Source: Acidobacteria bacterium UBA7540 (GTDB lineage: Bacteria > Acidobacteriota > Terriglobia > UBA7540). Taken from it: a stretch of DNA of 63,516 bases. The translations under genes were made by a program, and so were the position numbers. The notes beneath the pieces are model-generated. The model saw only the letters and a list, made by a program, of their open reading frames with translations, was not told the origin of the DNA and made no database searches. Positions within the stretch are counted from its first letter, which is position 1. Every line of letters begins with the position of its first letter. The stretch lies in contig DLMI01000085.1 in NCBI GenBank assembly GCA_002478145.1, positions 1-63,516 of the forward strand. Reading direction: 5' to 3'. Below, one piece after another: positions 16,421-27,900 of the stretch.

Positions 16421-19400
16421 TCACGCCTCTGAGCTGCGGGGCTCAACTTCTTCGCGATGTCCCATACGTACCCGCTCCCACCACCAATGTTGGAGGCGGT
16501 CAAAGTAGAGATACACCACCGGCGTGGTGTACAACGTCAGCAACTGGCTCACCGCCAGCCCGCCAATGATGGCGATTCCCAGTGGACGGCGCAACTCCGA
16601 GCCGGTGCCGGTACCGAGTGCGAGCGGAACAGCGCCCAGCATCGCGGCCATCGTGGTCATGAGGATGGGGCGGAAGCGCAACATGCAGGCTTCGTAGATG
16701 GAGTCGCGCGAATTCTTGCCTTCGTTCCGTTCGGCGGCGATCGCGAAATCGATCATTAGGATGCCGTTCTTTTTCACGAGCCCGATCAGGAGAATGATTC
16801 CGATAACGGCGATCACGGTGAGTTCAGTGTGGGTGAGCAGAAGCGCCAGCAGCGCGCCAACGCCCGCCGACGGCAGCGTGGACAGAACGGTAACAGGATG
16901 GACGTAACTCTCGTAAAGGATACCGAGCACGAGGTAGACCGACACGAGCGCGGCGGCGATCAGAAGGGGCTCGCTGCCCAGCGAATCTTGGTAGGCTTGT
17001 GCCGTCCCGGCGAATCCAGTATGAATCGTTGGGGGAAGGCCAACCTTGGCCGCGTCCGCATTAATGGCCTCCACGGCATCTCCCAGCGCGATGCCCGGCC
17101 GCAGGTTGAAGGAGATGGTGACCGCTGGAAAGAGGCCCTGGTGGTTTACCAACAGCGCCGCAGTTGTCGGCGCATAATGAGCGATCGCGCTTAAGGGAAC
17201 CTGTTGCCCACTAGGCGAATGCACATAAATTTGGCTTAAGAAGAGCGGATTCTGCCAGTATTCGGGCGCCGCCTCCATCACCACGTGGTACTGATTCAAC
17301 GGTTCATACATTGTTGAAACTTGATTCTGACCGAAGGCGTCGTAGAGTGTGTTGTCAATCAGTTGCGGCGAGATACCGAAACGCGCGGCCGTTTGGCGAT
17401 CATACTGCACAAACGCTTGCAGCCCGCGGTCCTGCTGGTCGCTGTTCACGTCCGCGATGATGGGGATGGTTCTCAACTCTTGCAGCATGCGGGGAGCAAA
17501 GCCTTGCAGATCCTGCAGGTTGTCGCCCCGCATGGTGTATTGATACTGGGCGGCGCCGAATCGCCCACCCACGCGCACGTCTTGCGACGCCTGCATATAA
17601 AGCGTGGCGCCGGGCACCCTCCCGAGCTTGGGCCGCAGGCGTGCGATGATCAGATCGGCGCTGATTTTTCTTTCTTCGGGCGGCTTCAAGGAAATGAACA
17701 TGCGCGCAGCGTTATACTGTCCGCCACCCGTGAATCCTTCCATAGTATCAACGGCGGGGTCGGCGACGACGATATTGCTCATCTGTCGCAATATCCTGTC
17801 CATCGCTTGAAACGAGATGTCCTGGTCAGCTTGAATCGCGCCCATCATCCGTCCGTTATCCTGTTGCGGGAAGAATCCCTTGGGGACGTAAATGTACAGG
17901 TAGACGTTGAGCGCAATCGTGGCCAGCAACACAGCCAGCGTAATCCCCGGATAGCGAAGCACCGTGGACAAGGTTCTCCCATACGCCTTCACGACCCTGT
18001 TGAAGGCTCGCTCGCTGGCCCGGTACAGCCGGCCATGGGACTCTTGTTCTTTCAAGAGGTGAGCGCACATCATGGGAGTCGCGGTGAGCGAGACCACCAT
18101 GGAGACCATGATAGCGACGGCCAGGGTTACCGCAAACTCGCGGAACAGGCGGCCCACAATCCCTCCCATGAGCAGCAAGGGAATGAACACTGCAACCAGC
18201 GAAATACTGATGGTCAGCACCGTAGAGCCGATCTCCTTAGCCCCCTTCAGGGCGGCCTGGAACGGATGCAACCCCTTTTCCAGATAGCGGGAGATGTTCT
18301 CGATGACGACGATGGCATCGTCAACCACAAAGCCGGTGGAGATGCAGAGCGCCATCAACGACAGATTGTCGAGGCTGTAGCCCAGCAGGTACATCACACC
18401 GAAAGTCCCGATCAGCGACACCGGGACGGCGATGCTGGGGATGAAGGTCGTGCGCGGATTCCTCAGAAAGAGGAAGACGACCAGAATCACCAGAATCACC
18501 GAGATGATCAACGTTTGCTCGACATTTTTCACGGAAGCGCGGATGGTCAAGGTTTGATCCATGACCACTCGCGTCTGGATTGATTGGGGAATGGCAGCTT
18601 GAAGCTGGGGAAGGGCGGCGCGAATGCCATCCACGGTATCGATAATGTTGGCGCCCGGTTGGCGGAAGATGATGACCAGAACGGAGGGCTTGCCGTTCGA
18701 GTAACCCGCCGCACGAATGTCTTCGGGGGCGTCCCGCGCTTGGCCGATATCGGAGATACGCACGGCCGATCCGTTGCGGTAAGCAACGATCAGCGGTATG
18801 TAGTCAATGGCCTTGAGGAGCTGATCGTTGGCGCCCACTTCCCACATGCGCTGACCGTCCGAAAAATGCCCCTTGGGAGTGTTGGCATTGGCGCTGCTCA
18901 ACACGCCTCGGACCTGCTCCAGGCCGATGCCATATTTGTTCAGGGCGGTCGGATTCAGCTCGATCCGAACCCCCGGCAGCGCGCCTCCTCCCACGATCAC
19001 CTGGCCTACGCCGCTCACCTGCGAAAGCTTCTGTGCCAGAATCGAGGAAGCGGCGTCATACATCTGGCTCTTGCTCAGCACGTCGGAAGTAAGCGCAAGT
19101 AGGAAGATCGGCGAATCGGCGGGATTCACCTTGCGGTAGGTCGGGTTATTGGGAAGATTGGTCGGCAGGTAGCCGCGGGCGGCGTTGATGGCGGCCTCTA
19201 CGTCGCGCGCTGCGGCGTTAATGTCCCGGTTCAAGTCGAATTGCAGTATGATGTTGGTCGATCCGAGGCTACTCGACGAGGTCATTTCGGTGATGGATGC
19301 AATGCGGCTGAACTGCCGCTCGAGCGGAGTTGCTACCGAGGAGGCCATGATCTCGGGACTGGCGCCCGGCAAACCTGCCGACACGGAGATGGTGGGGAAG

Positions 19401-19522
19401 TCCACCTGGGGCAGCGGCGATACGGGAAGGAGGCGGAAGGCGACGGCTCCGGCCAAAGTGATGGCGATGAGGAGGAGCGTCGTAGCAACCGGCCTGCGAA
19501 TGAAAGGCTCTGAGATATTCAT
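16421..19522 (-). CDS. RND multidrug efflux permease (MdtC/AcrB-like), second pump
   Basis: This 1033-residue inner-membrane proton antiporter of the HAE1 family has the twelve-segment layout with two large periplasmic loops. The start 'MNISEPFIRRPVATTLLLIA' is canonical. The proton-relay aspartates are in '[16 protein letters not shown]' (TM4) and the relay lysine is in 'GLVKKNGILMIDFAIAAER' (TM10). '[16 protein letters not shown]' and 'LYTTPVVYLYFD' close the protein. Its stop is preceded by only three bases of spacing from the upstream pump gene. Two different RND subunits in tandem resemble MdtB/MdtC, which form a heterotrimer in Enterobacteria; the same may hold here, by inference. Confidence 0.95.
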   Translation of the reverse strand: MNISEPFIRRPVATTLLLIAITLAGAVAFRLLPVSPLPQVDFPTISVSAGLPGASPEIMASSVATPLERQFSRIASITEMTSSSSLGSTNIILQFDLNRDINAAARDVEAAINAARGYLPTNLPNNPTYRKVNPADSPIFLLALTSDVLSKSQMYDAASSILAQKLSQVSGVGQVIVGGGALPGVRIELNPTALNKYGIGLEQVRGVLSSANANTPKGHFSDGQRMWEVGANDQLLKAIDYIPLIVAYRNGSAVRISDIGQARDAPEDIRAAGYSNGKPSVLVIIFRQPGANIIDTVDGIRAALPQLQAAIPQSIQTRVVMDQTLTIRASVKNVEQTLIISVILVILVVFLFLRNPRTTFIPSIAVPVSLIGTFGVMYLLGYSLDNLSLMALCISTGFVVDDAIVVIENISRYLEKGLHPFQAALKGAKEIGSTVLTISISLVAVFIPLLLMGGIVGRLFREFAVTLAVAIMVSMVVSLTATPMMCAHLLKEQESHGRLYRASERAFNRVVKAYGRTLSTVLRYPGITLAVLLATIALNVYLYIYVPKGFFPQQDNGRMMGAIQADQDISFQAMDRILRQMSNIVVADPAVDTMEGFTGGGQYNAARMFISLKPPEERKISADLIIARLRPKLGRVPGATLYMQASQDVRVGGRFGAAQYQYTMRGDNLQDLQGFAPRMLQELRTIPIIADVNSDQQDRGLQAFVQYDRQTAARFGISPQLIDNTLYDAFGQNQVSTMYEPLNQYHVVMEAAPEYWQNPLFLSQIYVHSPSGQQVPLSAIAHYAPTTAALLVNHQGLFPAVTISFNLRPGIALGDAVEAINADAAKVGLPPTIHTGFAGTAQAYQDSLGSEPLLIAAALVSVYLVLGILYESYVHPVTVLSTLPSAGVGALLALLLTHTELTVIAVIGIILLIGLVKKNGILMIDFAIAAERNEGKNSRDSIYEACMLRFRPILMTTMAAMLGAVPLALGTGTGSELRRPLGIAIIGGLAVSQLLTLYTTPVVYLYFDRLQHWWWERVRMGHREEVEPRSSEA

Positions 19523-19525
19523 GGC

Positions 19526-22500
19526 TTACTTCGCCGGAACAGGTTCCGAACCCGGACTGACCTCGCGACCCCGGGAGAACCGCCTTGCCAGGCGATCGAA
19601 CCAGAGATAAATGACCGGCGTGGTGTAAAGCGTTAGTAACTGGCTTAAGACAAGTCCGCCGACCATGGTAATGCCCAAAGGCCGGCGCAGTTCTGAGCCG
19701 GTACCGGTGCCGAGCGCCAGCGGGACACCGGCCAGCAGCGCCGCCATGGTGGTCATCATGATGGGGCGGAAGCGCAGGAGGCAGGCTTGATAGATGGCGT
19801 TGACCGGAGTCATGCCTTCCTTGCGCTCCGCATCCAAAGCGAAATCGATCATCATGATGCCATTCTTCTTCACGATGCCTATGAGCAAGACTATGCCGAT
19901 CAAGGCGATGACGCTGAAATCATCACGGCAGATTATGAGAGACAGCAGCGCGCCGACACCCGCCGAAGGCAGCGTGGACAGGATGGTGACGGGATGAATG
20001 TAGCTTTCATACAAAACGCCCAAGACGATATAGACCGTAATGAGGGCCGCCAGAATCAGCACGGGCTCGTTTGACAACGATGCCAGGAATGATGCGGCCG
20101 TACCCTGAAATGCCGCCTGAATACTGGGCGGCAGGCCGATCTCGTTCTTCACTTCGTTCACGGCTTTGACGGCATCGCCCAGCGACGCGCTGCGCGCCAG
20201 ATTAAAAGAGAGGGTCACCACCGGGAACTGGCCTTGGTGGTTCACGGTGATGGGAGCGTTCACTTCTTCCACATGAGTGAAGGCGGACAGCGGCACCTGG
20301 CCTCCATTCGGGAATTTAGAGGAGGACCCGATCGAGCCCCCGCCGAACGCATTATCCGACGCGATTGCGGAAGAACTGGCGGAAGATGACGTGGTAGACG
20401 AAAGACTCGTGTTTGCAGCGGTCAATGAGCTCGTCGGTCCGTACAATTGGGTAGCCGACGACCCCCCCGAAACCAAGCCCGAGGAACCGCTGGAGCCTCC
20501 AGCGTTAGTCCGTATGAATAGATCGCGGAGGTCTAAAGGATTCCTCAGGTAATCGGGCTTCACTTCCAAAACCACGTGATATTGGTTCAACTGAGTATAG
20601 ATGGTCGACACTTCCCGCTGGCCGTAAGCGTCGTAGAGCGTCTGGTCGATGGCCGCGGGTGTGATGCCGAGGCGGTAAGCCGTTTGGCGATCGAACACCA
20701 GCTTGGTCCGAAGGCCGCCCACCTGCTGATCGCTTGCCACATCGCGCAGCTCCGGCGACGCCTGAAGCCTCTCCAGCATTCGGGGTGCGAAGGCATTCAA
20801 CTCGTCCGCACTCGGATCTTCGAGCGTGTATTGGAACTGCGTACGGCTCACCCGGTCCTCGACCGTAATATCCTGCACCGGCTGCATGAACAGAGTGATG
20901 CCCGGCACCCTGGCCAGTTCCGGCTGCAAGCGGCGGATGACGTCGCTGGCGCTTATCTTGCGGACATCGAGCGGCTTCAGGTTGATGAGAATGCGCCCGC
21001 TATTCAGGGTAGTGTTGGTGCCATCGATTCCGATGAATGAGGAAAGACTCTCGACAGCGGGGTCTTGCAAGATGACTTTCGCCAACCCTTGTTGCTCGCT
21101 GGCCATTTCCGGGAAGGACACCGTCTGAGCTGCCTCGGAAACACCCTGGATGACGCCCGTGTCCTGAATCGGGAAGAACCCTTTGGGAATGAAGATGTAC
21201 AGCAGCACGGTCAGGACGAGAGTGGAAATTGCGACCACCAGGGTTTCAACCTGATGGCGGAGCACCCACTGGAGGGTCTTATCATAAAAGGCGATCACCG
21301 AATTCCAGGCGTGTTCTGACACGCGATAGAAACGGGTTTGCTCATCAAGGGGACGGTGCTTCAACAGCTTGGCGCACATCATCGGCGTCAAAGTCAGCGA
21401 AACGATGGCGGAAACCAGGATGGTCACGGCCAGGGTGACGGCAAATTCACGGAAGAGCCGGCCGACAATATCCCCCATGAACAAGAGCGGGATGAGAACG
21501 GCAATCAATGAAAATGTCAGCGAGACAATCGTGAAGCCGATTTGTGCCGACCCTTTGAGCGCCGCTTGCAGCGCCGGCTCGCCTTCCTCAATGTAACGGG
21601 TAATGTTCTCGATCATCACAATCGCGTCGTCCACGACGAAGCCGGTGGAAATGGTCAAAGCCATCAAACTCAAGTTATTCAAGCTGTAGCCGAGCAGATA
21701 CATCACCCCAAAGGTACCGACCAGGGAGAGAGGAACGGCAACGCTGGGGATGACGGTGGCGGAAAGATTGCGCAGGAACAGGAAGATAACCATCACCACC
21801 AGCCCTACGGTAAGCATCAGCTCAAGCTCCACGTCCCGCACGGAGGCCCGAATGGTGGTCGTCCTATCGGTCAAGATGCCGACGTGAACCGATGAGGGCA
21901 GTGTTGTGGTAAGTTGCGGCAGCAGTGTCTTGATGCGATCGACGACCGTGATGATGTTGGCGCCCGGCTGCCGCTGAATGTTGACGATGACGGCAGGAAC
22001 GTCGTTCATCCAGGCCGCCTGGCGGACGTTTTCAGCGTCGTCGGTGACGGTGGCGACATCAGTCAATTTGACGGGGGAGCCGTTCCGGTACGCGATGATG
22101 AGCGGAGCATAGTCGCTGCTGGAGAGCAACTGGTCGTTGGCGCCGATCTGGTAGGACTGATGGGGACCGTCAAAATTGCCTTTCGCTTGGTTGACGTTGG
22201 CAGCGACGAGGGCGCTGCGCAGATCCTCCAGGTTGAGGCCGTAAGATGCCAGCAAGGTGGGATTCGCCCGAATCCGAACCGCGGGTTTCTGGCCGCCACT
22301 GATGCTGACCAGACCGACGCCGGGCAACTGCGAGATCTTGGGCAGCAGCCTCGTGTCGGCGAGGTCCTCGACCTTGGAAAGCGGGAGGTCCTTTGAGGTG
22401 AGCGCCAGCGTCAGGACCGGTGCATCGGCCGGATTGCTCTTGCTATAGATAGGTGGAGTCGGAAGGTCCGGGGGAAGGTAGGTTCCGGCAGCATTGATCG

Positions 22501-22831
22501 ACTGCTGCACTTCCTGCTCAGCCACGTCGATGTTAAGGCTGAGGGTGAACTGCAAGGTGATGACCGAGCAACCGTCGGAACTGGTGGAGGTCATCTGCTG
22601 GAGTCCGGGGACCTGGCCGAACTGCCGCTCCAGCGGGGCCGTCACCGAAGACGCCATCACGTCCGGGCTTGCGCCGGGATAAAACGTAATCACCTGAATG
22701 GTGGGATAATCCACCTCTGGCAAGGCCGAAACCGGCAACTCCTTATACGCAACCGCGCCCGCCAGCAGGATGGCCACCATCAGCAGGGAGGTGGCTACGG
22801 GCCGGAGAATAAATGTCCGTGAGGGGCTCAT
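19526..22831 (-). CDS. RND multidrug efflux permease (MdtB/AcrB-like) with Ser/Gly-rich insert
   Basis: This RND pump has the same layout as its neighbour but is 1101 residues long. The relay residues are present: '[20 protein letters not shown]' and '[20 protein letters not shown]'. The extra length is a single block of about 66 residues at roughly 775-840, made mostly of Ser, Gly, Thr and Ala (for example '[17 protein letters not shown]'). It lies in the second periplasmic loop, just before '[12 protein letters not shown]'. Such a block is absent from the sister pump. It is in frame with no stop and codon use is mixed, so it is probably a real flexible loop rather than an assembly error. 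Its start directly abuts the adaptor stop (TAAATG). Confidence 0.95.
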   Translation of the reverse strand: MSPSRTFILRPVATSLLMVAILLAGAVAYKELPVSALPEVDYPTIQVITFYPGASPDVMASSVTAPLERQFGQVPGLQQMTSTSSDGCSVITLQFTLSLNIDVAEQEVQQSINAAGTYLPPDLPTPPIYSKSNPADAPVLTLALTSKDLPLSKVEDLADTRLLPKISQLPGVGLVSISGGQKPAVRIRANPTLLASYGLNLEDLRSALVAANVNQAKGNFDGPHQSYQIGANDQLLSSSDYAPLIIAYRNGSPVKLTDVATVTDDAENVRQAAWMNDVPAVIVNIQRQPGANIITVVDRIKTLLPQLTTTLPSSVHVGILTDRTTTIRASVRDVELELMLTVGLVVMVIFLFLRNLSATVIPSVAVPLSLVGTFGVMYLLGYSLNNLSLMALTISTGFVVDDAIVMIENITRYIEEGEPALQAALKGSAQIGFTIVSLTFSLIAVLIPLLFMGDIVGRLFREFAVTLAVTILVSAIVSLTLTPMMCAKLLKHRPLDEQTRFYRVSEHAWNSVIAFYDKTLQWVLRHQVETLVVAISTLVLTVLLYIFIPKGFFPIQDTGVIQGVSEAAQTVSFPEMASEQQGLAKVILQDPAVESLSSFIGIDGTNTTLNSGRILINLKPLDVRKISASDVIRRLQPELARVPGITLFMQPVQDITVEDRVSRTQFQYTLEDPSADELNAFAPRMLERLQASPELRDVASDQQVGGLRTKLVFDRQTAYRLGITPAAIDQTLYDAYGQREVSTIYTQLNQYHVVLEVKPDYLRNPLDLRDLFIRTNAGGSSGSSGLVSGGSSATQLYGPTSSLTAANTSLSSTTSSSASSSAIASDNAFGGGSIGSSSKFPNGGQVPLSAFTHVEEVNAPITVNHQGQFPVVTLSFNLARSASLGDAVKAVNEVKNEIGLPPSIQAAFQGTAASFLASLSNEPVLILAALITVYIVLGVLYESYIHPVTILSTLPSAGVGALLSLIICRDDFSVIALIGIVLLIGIVKKNGIMMIDFALDAERKEGMTPVNAIYQACLLRFRPIMMTTMAALLAGVPLALGTGTGSELRRPLGITMVGGLVLSQLLTLYTTPVIYLWFDRLARRFSRGREVSPGSEPVPAK

Positions 22832-24070
22832 TTAGCTTCCCGTTTGGGTCCCTTCACCATACATCTGCACTCTGACCTTACTCCCTTCTTGGAGTTTGTC
22901 GACGCCGGTCATGACGACGACATCGCCAGGGGAAAGACCAGAGAGGACCTCGGAGTCATAGCCTTCCGTCGTGCCTATAGTTATCGGAAGGACAGTCACC
23001 GTGGAATCTGGTTTCACTAGGAACACATAAGTTGTTTGCGCGTTGCGCTGCACAGCGGCTGTGGGCACCAGCGTCACCTCGTGCTTCTCCTCGACCAGCA
23101 ATCGGGCGTTGACGAACTGATTGGGGAACAGCGCCCCGTCCCGATTGTCGAAGTTCGCGCGCAATTTGACGGTGCCGGTTTCCGGGTCGATCTGATTATC
23201 TATCGTTGACAACCACCCTTGAGCAATTCTTGTCTTCATTTCCCGATCGTAGGCTTCCACCTTTAACCGCGCCCCCGCATGCATCTTGGCGAGGATGGCG
23301 GGAAGCTGGTCCTCGGGAAGAGTGAAAATCACGGTGATGGGTTCGACCTGCGTGATGACGACTAATCCGGTAGAGTCGTTCGCCGTCACGTAATTTCCAG
23401 GATCGACGAGCCGAAGGCCCACGCGGCCCGTAATCGGGGCGGTGATATGGCAATAGACAAGATCAAGTTTGGCGATATCAATCAGCGCTTGATCCGTTTG
23501 CACGATTCCCTCGTCCTGCTTGACCGTGGCTTCCTGCGTCGCCAGTTGCTGTTCTGGAACGGCTTTCAGGGGGGTCAGGATCTGGTAGCGCTTCAAATCC
23601 ACCCTAGCGTTCTCCAGGTTGGCTTCGTCTCTGGCGAATCCCGCTTGGGCCTGCTCCAGCATGACTTGATATGGCCGTGGATCGATTTCCGCCAGCGAAT
23701 CGCCCTTACGAACGGTCTGGCCTTCCTTATACAATACCTGCATCAGGTATCCGGAGATTTGACTCTTGACGGTGACCGTATAAATCGGGGTCACCGCGCC
23801 CAGGCCCGTATAATAGACGCCGATGTCACCCTTTCGAGTTTTCGCCGCGACCACGGGCACGCTTGGTAACCTGAGATTCGCCCCCTGTGCGGCGGTCGTC
23901 GCTTGCGGGGCTACCATCCCCTTCCGCACCCGGTACCCGCCGTAGCCCAAAACCGCGAGCGCCAGCAACCAAACCCACCAACGGCGCTTCGGCTCCTTCC
24001 CTGGGAGTCCGGGCGAAATGCCTGGTCGAACCTGGACTTCATTTCTTTCTATCGTCGTGGGCGTGCTCAT
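22832..24070 (-). CDS. RND efflux periplasmic adaptor subunit (MdtA/AcrA-like)
   Basis: This membrane-fusion protein bridges the RND pump and the outer-membrane channel. It is 412 residues long, with one N-terminal membrane segment ('RWWVWLLALAVLGYGGYRV'), the lipoyl-like half-motif 'VTVKSQISGYLMQVLYKEGQ', 'TVRKGDSLAEIDPRPYQ', a helical hairpin, and the second lipoyl half 'VYCHITAPITGRVGLRLVDP'. The beta-barrel and membrane-proximal domains end 'LSPGDVVVMTGVDKLQEGSK'. It is the first gene of the operon adaptor-pump-pump-(MazF pair)-outer-membrane factor. AAGGATAGAAAC precedes the ATG. No regulator gene is adjacent. Confidence 0.95.
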   Translation of the reverse strand: MSTPTTIERNEVQVRPGISPGLPGKEPKRRWWVWLLALAVLGYGGYRVRKGMVAPQATTAAQGANLRLPSVPVVAAKTRKGDIGVYYTGLGAVTPIYTVTVKSQISGYLMQVLYKEGQTVRKGDSLAEIDPRPYQVMLEQAQAGFARDEANLENARVDLKRYQILTPLKAVPEQQLATQEATVKQDEGIVQTDQALIDIAKLDLVYCHITAPITGRVGLRLVDPGNYVTANDSTGLVVITQVEPITVIFTLPEDQLPAILAKMHAGARLKVEAYDREMKTRIAQGWLSTIDNQIDPETGTVKLRANFDNRDGALFPNQFVNARLLVEEKHEVTLVPTAAVQRNAQTTYVFLVKPDSTVTVLPITIGTTEGYDSEVLSGLSPGDVVVMTGVDKLQEGSKVRVQMYGEGTQTGS

Positions 24071-24619
24071 GTTTCTATCCTTATTTAATGGTTAAACCGC
24101 AGCAAAATGACGGCTGCCATACCCGTCGAAATCAGCGGAGTTATTTTGGCCAAACCTGAAGGCCAGCAATGGTCGTCTGGATAGTCTGAAAACCTTCTAC
24201 GACTGACCCCTTCCGAGTTCGGGTAAGCCCCTGCTCCTTCTGTAAACCGCTCAGCTATTGGGACTTGGAGGCTGCCTGACAGCTTTGTCTCAAAGTCCTT
24301 CCTTCCCCAGAGTCGCGGCCGCGCGCCAGGCCACTCATTGATGAGCGTTACCCTATTAATGGACGGCCGAAACGTCGGCTTGGTTACGAACGCCGTTAGC
24401 CGACAATGTCTTAGCACCGAAAGAGGCGTGAGGGTGGCCAGACAGTCTCTTTGTGTTCGACCCCCCGCAGGCAAAATGAACAAGCCAACTCCACATGGTG
24501 GCTCACCGCCCTGCCCGGCGGACAGCTTGGGAAAGGAGGTGCTTCGCGTTGGTGGTCGATTAACTGGTTGCACAGGAATCTCAAGATAACCGAGTCCCGA
24601 TTTGAAGGTCAACCATAAT

Positions 24620-24751
24620 ACAGGATTCAGGAGTCAGGATTCAGGGAGGTGCGCTGGTGGTTCTTCCCTGATTCCTGGGGTGAGGACAGGATTTGGGATT
24701 CAGGCAAGTGCGCTTGTGGTTTTTCCCTGAATCCTGAATCCTGACTCCTGT
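24620..24751. repeat. Inverted pair of heptamer arrays (TCAGGAT type)
   Basis: Left arm 24620-24647 and right arm 24724-24751 each hold four 7-base words (ACAGGAT, TCAGGAG ... and ATCCTGA, CTCCTGT). The arms are reverse complements with few mismatches. The 76-base centre is itself a degenerate duplication. Confidence 0.8.
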
Positions 24752-24927
24752 CTCACAAGCGGCCTGAAAGGGAGGCCCACGCGCAAGAAAACATGGGGAC
24801 AGCGCGCGAGCGGATGCTAGAATGGCTTCTTTCAGCAGCATGTGGGATTGGCGGCGGCCGCACGAAGGCACGGTTTTTTTGGGTTGGAATCGGGGCAACT
24901 TGCCACCCACTTTTCCTGTCAGTGCAC

Positions 24928-24955
24928 TTTCGACCTTCGACCATCGACTGTCGAC
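24928..24955. repeat. Heptamer array, four units (TTTCGAC type)
   Basis: The words TTTCGAC, CTTCGAC, CATCGAC and TGTCGAC are in exact 7-base phase and end 12 bases before the helicase start codon, so the array lies in the 5' leader of that gene. Confidence 0.75.
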
Positions 24956-24967
24956 TTGGTGGCTTTC

Positions 24968-27900
24968 ATGTTGAAGCTCAACTCGGAACAGCTCCAGGCG
25001 GTTGAACACCACGATGGACCGCTGCTCGTCATTGCGGGCCCGGGAAGCGGCAAGACACGAGTCATCACGCAACGTATTGTCCATTTGCTCGAGCACGCCC
25101 CCGGACTCGAACCGCAAAACATTCTGGCCTTAACCTTCACGGAGAAGGCTGCCGGAGAGATGAAGTACCGTGTAGGCCAAGCCCTGCCTGACCTCGCCAC
25201 CTTCCCACACGTCTCCACTTTTCACGCCTTCGCTTACGAAGTCGTCTGCAAGCAAAAGGGGGAACAGGAGCCGGCCGGCGAGCGCATGTTGCTGGACAAG
25301 GAGGATGTGTGGGTTTTCCTCAGGCAACGCATGGAGCAACTCCAGCTCGAGTTCTACCAAAAGCTGGCTGAACCCGGGGCCTTCCTACACGCCCTGAGTG
25401 AGTTCTTCTCTCGTTGCCAGGACGAGCTCATCGAGCCGGATGACTTCGAGAAATATGCCCAAGAGGCTGAAAGAACTTTTCTGGAGAATGCCGCCAGGCT
25501 GAAGCCCGAGGAGCGAACCCTCGAAGACGAGGAGATTCAAAAGAAAAAGGAGTTGTCGCGGGTCTTCCGCAACAGCCGCCGGCTGATCGAGCGGGCGGGT
25601 AGTTCCAGTCTTGGCAGCCTGATTCCAGAGGCAGTGCGCCTGTTCGACCGCCGTGCGGAAATCCTCCAGCGTTACCGCGCGCAATTCCGTTTTGTCCTGG
25701 TCGATGAGTTTCAGGACACCAACTACGCTCAGGTGGAGCTGCTCAAGCGGCTGGTGGCGCCACCCTTCAACATTACCGCCGTCGGCGACGACGACCAGGC
25801 CATCTACCGCTTCCGTGGCGCCTCACACGGCGCCTTCGACATGTTTGGGCAAGTATTCCCAGGACACCGGACCATCTTTTTGAATCGCAATTACCGCTCC
25901 ACCGAGCGCGTGCTGCGGGTTGCGGATGTGGTCATCAAGAGGAATGAGGACCGATATCCTTCCAAGCCGGAGCTGAAACCTGAGCGCGAAGAAGGCTGCC
26001 CAGTTTATCTGCTGGGCAGCCCGGACTATGTGAGCGAGGCGAATTGGGTTGCCGGAGAAATACAGCGGCTCGTGGCTAAGGGCTCTTCGTATCGCGACAT
26101 TGCCGTCCTGTACCGGGCGCATAACTATCGCGACCGACTCGTGGAGGAATTTCAGCGCCGGGGCATACCGTTCGCTATTCGTGGCCTTTCGGTTCTTTCC
26201 ACAGTGATTATTCGGGACCTCCTCGCCTACCTTAACTTGGTCCTTTCCCCCCACGACAACATCAGCCTGACGCGGGTACTCCTGGCCCCGCGATGGAACT
26301 TTCGGGAAGAAGTCGCCCTGCAAGTCCGGGTGGAAGCAGAGAAGCAGCGCTGCTCGCTTTATGACGTCCTCACCTCCTGGGAAAAGGGTCCGAACCCCAC
26401 CCTCCTCCGAACCACCCACTGGGAGGCCTTGAAACGGCTTCTCCACGACTTGCACTGGGCGGCGCAAAACGGGACGGTGACGGCGCTGTTCAAGCTCCTC
26501 CGCGAGCGGCTCCAACTGCAATCGTTTCTTGGCGAGCGTGACCTGGGGTATGTAAATGCTTTCGAGGAATTCCTCCGGGAGTGGGAGGAAAAAATCTCGA
26601 AATTCCCGCCGCTGGCCGGGCCGGAGTGGGAGGATGCAGGCGCGGAAAAGAAGCCCAGGAAGAATCTGCGCGAATTCATTTATTACTTCCGGCATTACCT
26701 CGAGGCGGGAGGAAAGATTGAAGCGCCGGACCTGGGAGGACGGGCCGACGCCGTCCAGATGATGAGCGTGCACGCTGCCAAGGGGCTGGAGTTTCCCGTC
26801 GTCTTCCTGCTCAGCGTGGCCTCACGCCGTTTTCCGGCCACGGAGCGCAGGGCCGTCATCGAGTTCCCTGACGAACTTCGCAAGGGGCCTCTGCCGCCGC
26901 AGAATATTCACATGCAAGAGGAACGCCGGCTGTTTTTTGTGGCCCTCACGCGCGCCAAGGACCGCCTCTACGTATCCAGCGTGGCTGCGCCGGGGAAGAA
27001 GCCGTCAAAATTCATCGATGACTTGCTCGCCGACCGGGTGGTTGAGGCTCGGGACATCGAGCGCCTCCAGGCGAAGGAAGTCACACAACTCCCCGCCCCG
27101 GCTATTCCACTGCCACGTGCCGAAGAGCATAGTCCTCAGCGAAGACTATTCGGGGAGATAGCCGAGGCGGCCGGGGTTCATCCTCCGATTGTGGAATGGG
27201 CCGCGCGCGAACCTGAAATCAAGCCGGGGGAAAAACTGCGCCTGAGCGCTTCGTCGATTGAGGATTACGAGGACTGCCCGCTGAAGTTCAAGTTCGGCCA
27301 TTACCTCAAAATCCCCACAGGTCCGCAGGCCGCCCTCACCTTTGGAAATATCATGCACCGCTCGGTAAGGCACTATTTCGAGTTGCGGGCCAAGGGAGAA
27401 GCAAACTTCGCGGCCGTAAAGAGGTTTTACGAGTTGTCGTGGAGGAAGACCGGGCGGAGGAAGACCGAGTTCGAGGACGAATACCAGGAGCAAGCCTACA
27501 AACAAGCGGGGCTGGAGCAATTGCGCGCCTTCGTGGAAAAGCAGGAAAGCAATGAAACGCTGCCCCTGAGCATGGAATGCTCCTTCTCACTGGACTTGGG
27601 CGAAGTATGGTTGCAAGGCCGCATTGACCAGATTAGTCCCCTGGTCCCGCACACGCGGGAGGGCGAGCGCGCCGTCGAACTGGTTGACTACAAGACCGGC
27701 AAGCCCCGCTCGCAGAAGGATGCCGACAAGAGCTTGCAGCTCTCTGTCTACGCCTTGGCCGCGCAGGAACAAATGAAGCTGAGACCGGTGCGCTTGACGT
27801 TCTATTGCCTCACCAACAACGAGCCTGTCCACACCGTCAGGACCGAACAGGACCTTAAAGCCGTCAAGACTGAGATCCTGACGGTAGCCGGCCTGATCCG

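Larger units (their letters stand above)
24071..24967. other. Gene-free stretch with inverted heptamer arrays
   Basis: I see no convincing gene in these 900 bases; an open reading frame on the reverse strand (24085-24612) has no family features and no binding site. A weak promoter pointing towards the efflux operon may exist: TTGACC at 24608-24613 on the reverse strand, with TTATCT 17 bases on. The right part holds heptamer arrays listed separately, with an internally duplicated GTGCGCT-GGTGGTT segment between them. Confidence 0.5.

Noticed and set aside
17321..18583. 420-codon open frame opposite the RND pump
   Set aside because: A shadow of a high-GC gene with complete RND motifs on the other strand; Arg/His-rich composition typical of antisense frames.
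24085..24612. 175-codon frame upstream of the efflux operon
   Set aside because: No binding site, no domain, mixed composition and no codon bias like its neighbours.
24842..24967. N-terminal extension of the helicase
   Set aside because: The added 42 residues are encoded by a heptamer array and do not resemble the family; the ATG at 24968 starts the conserved motif.
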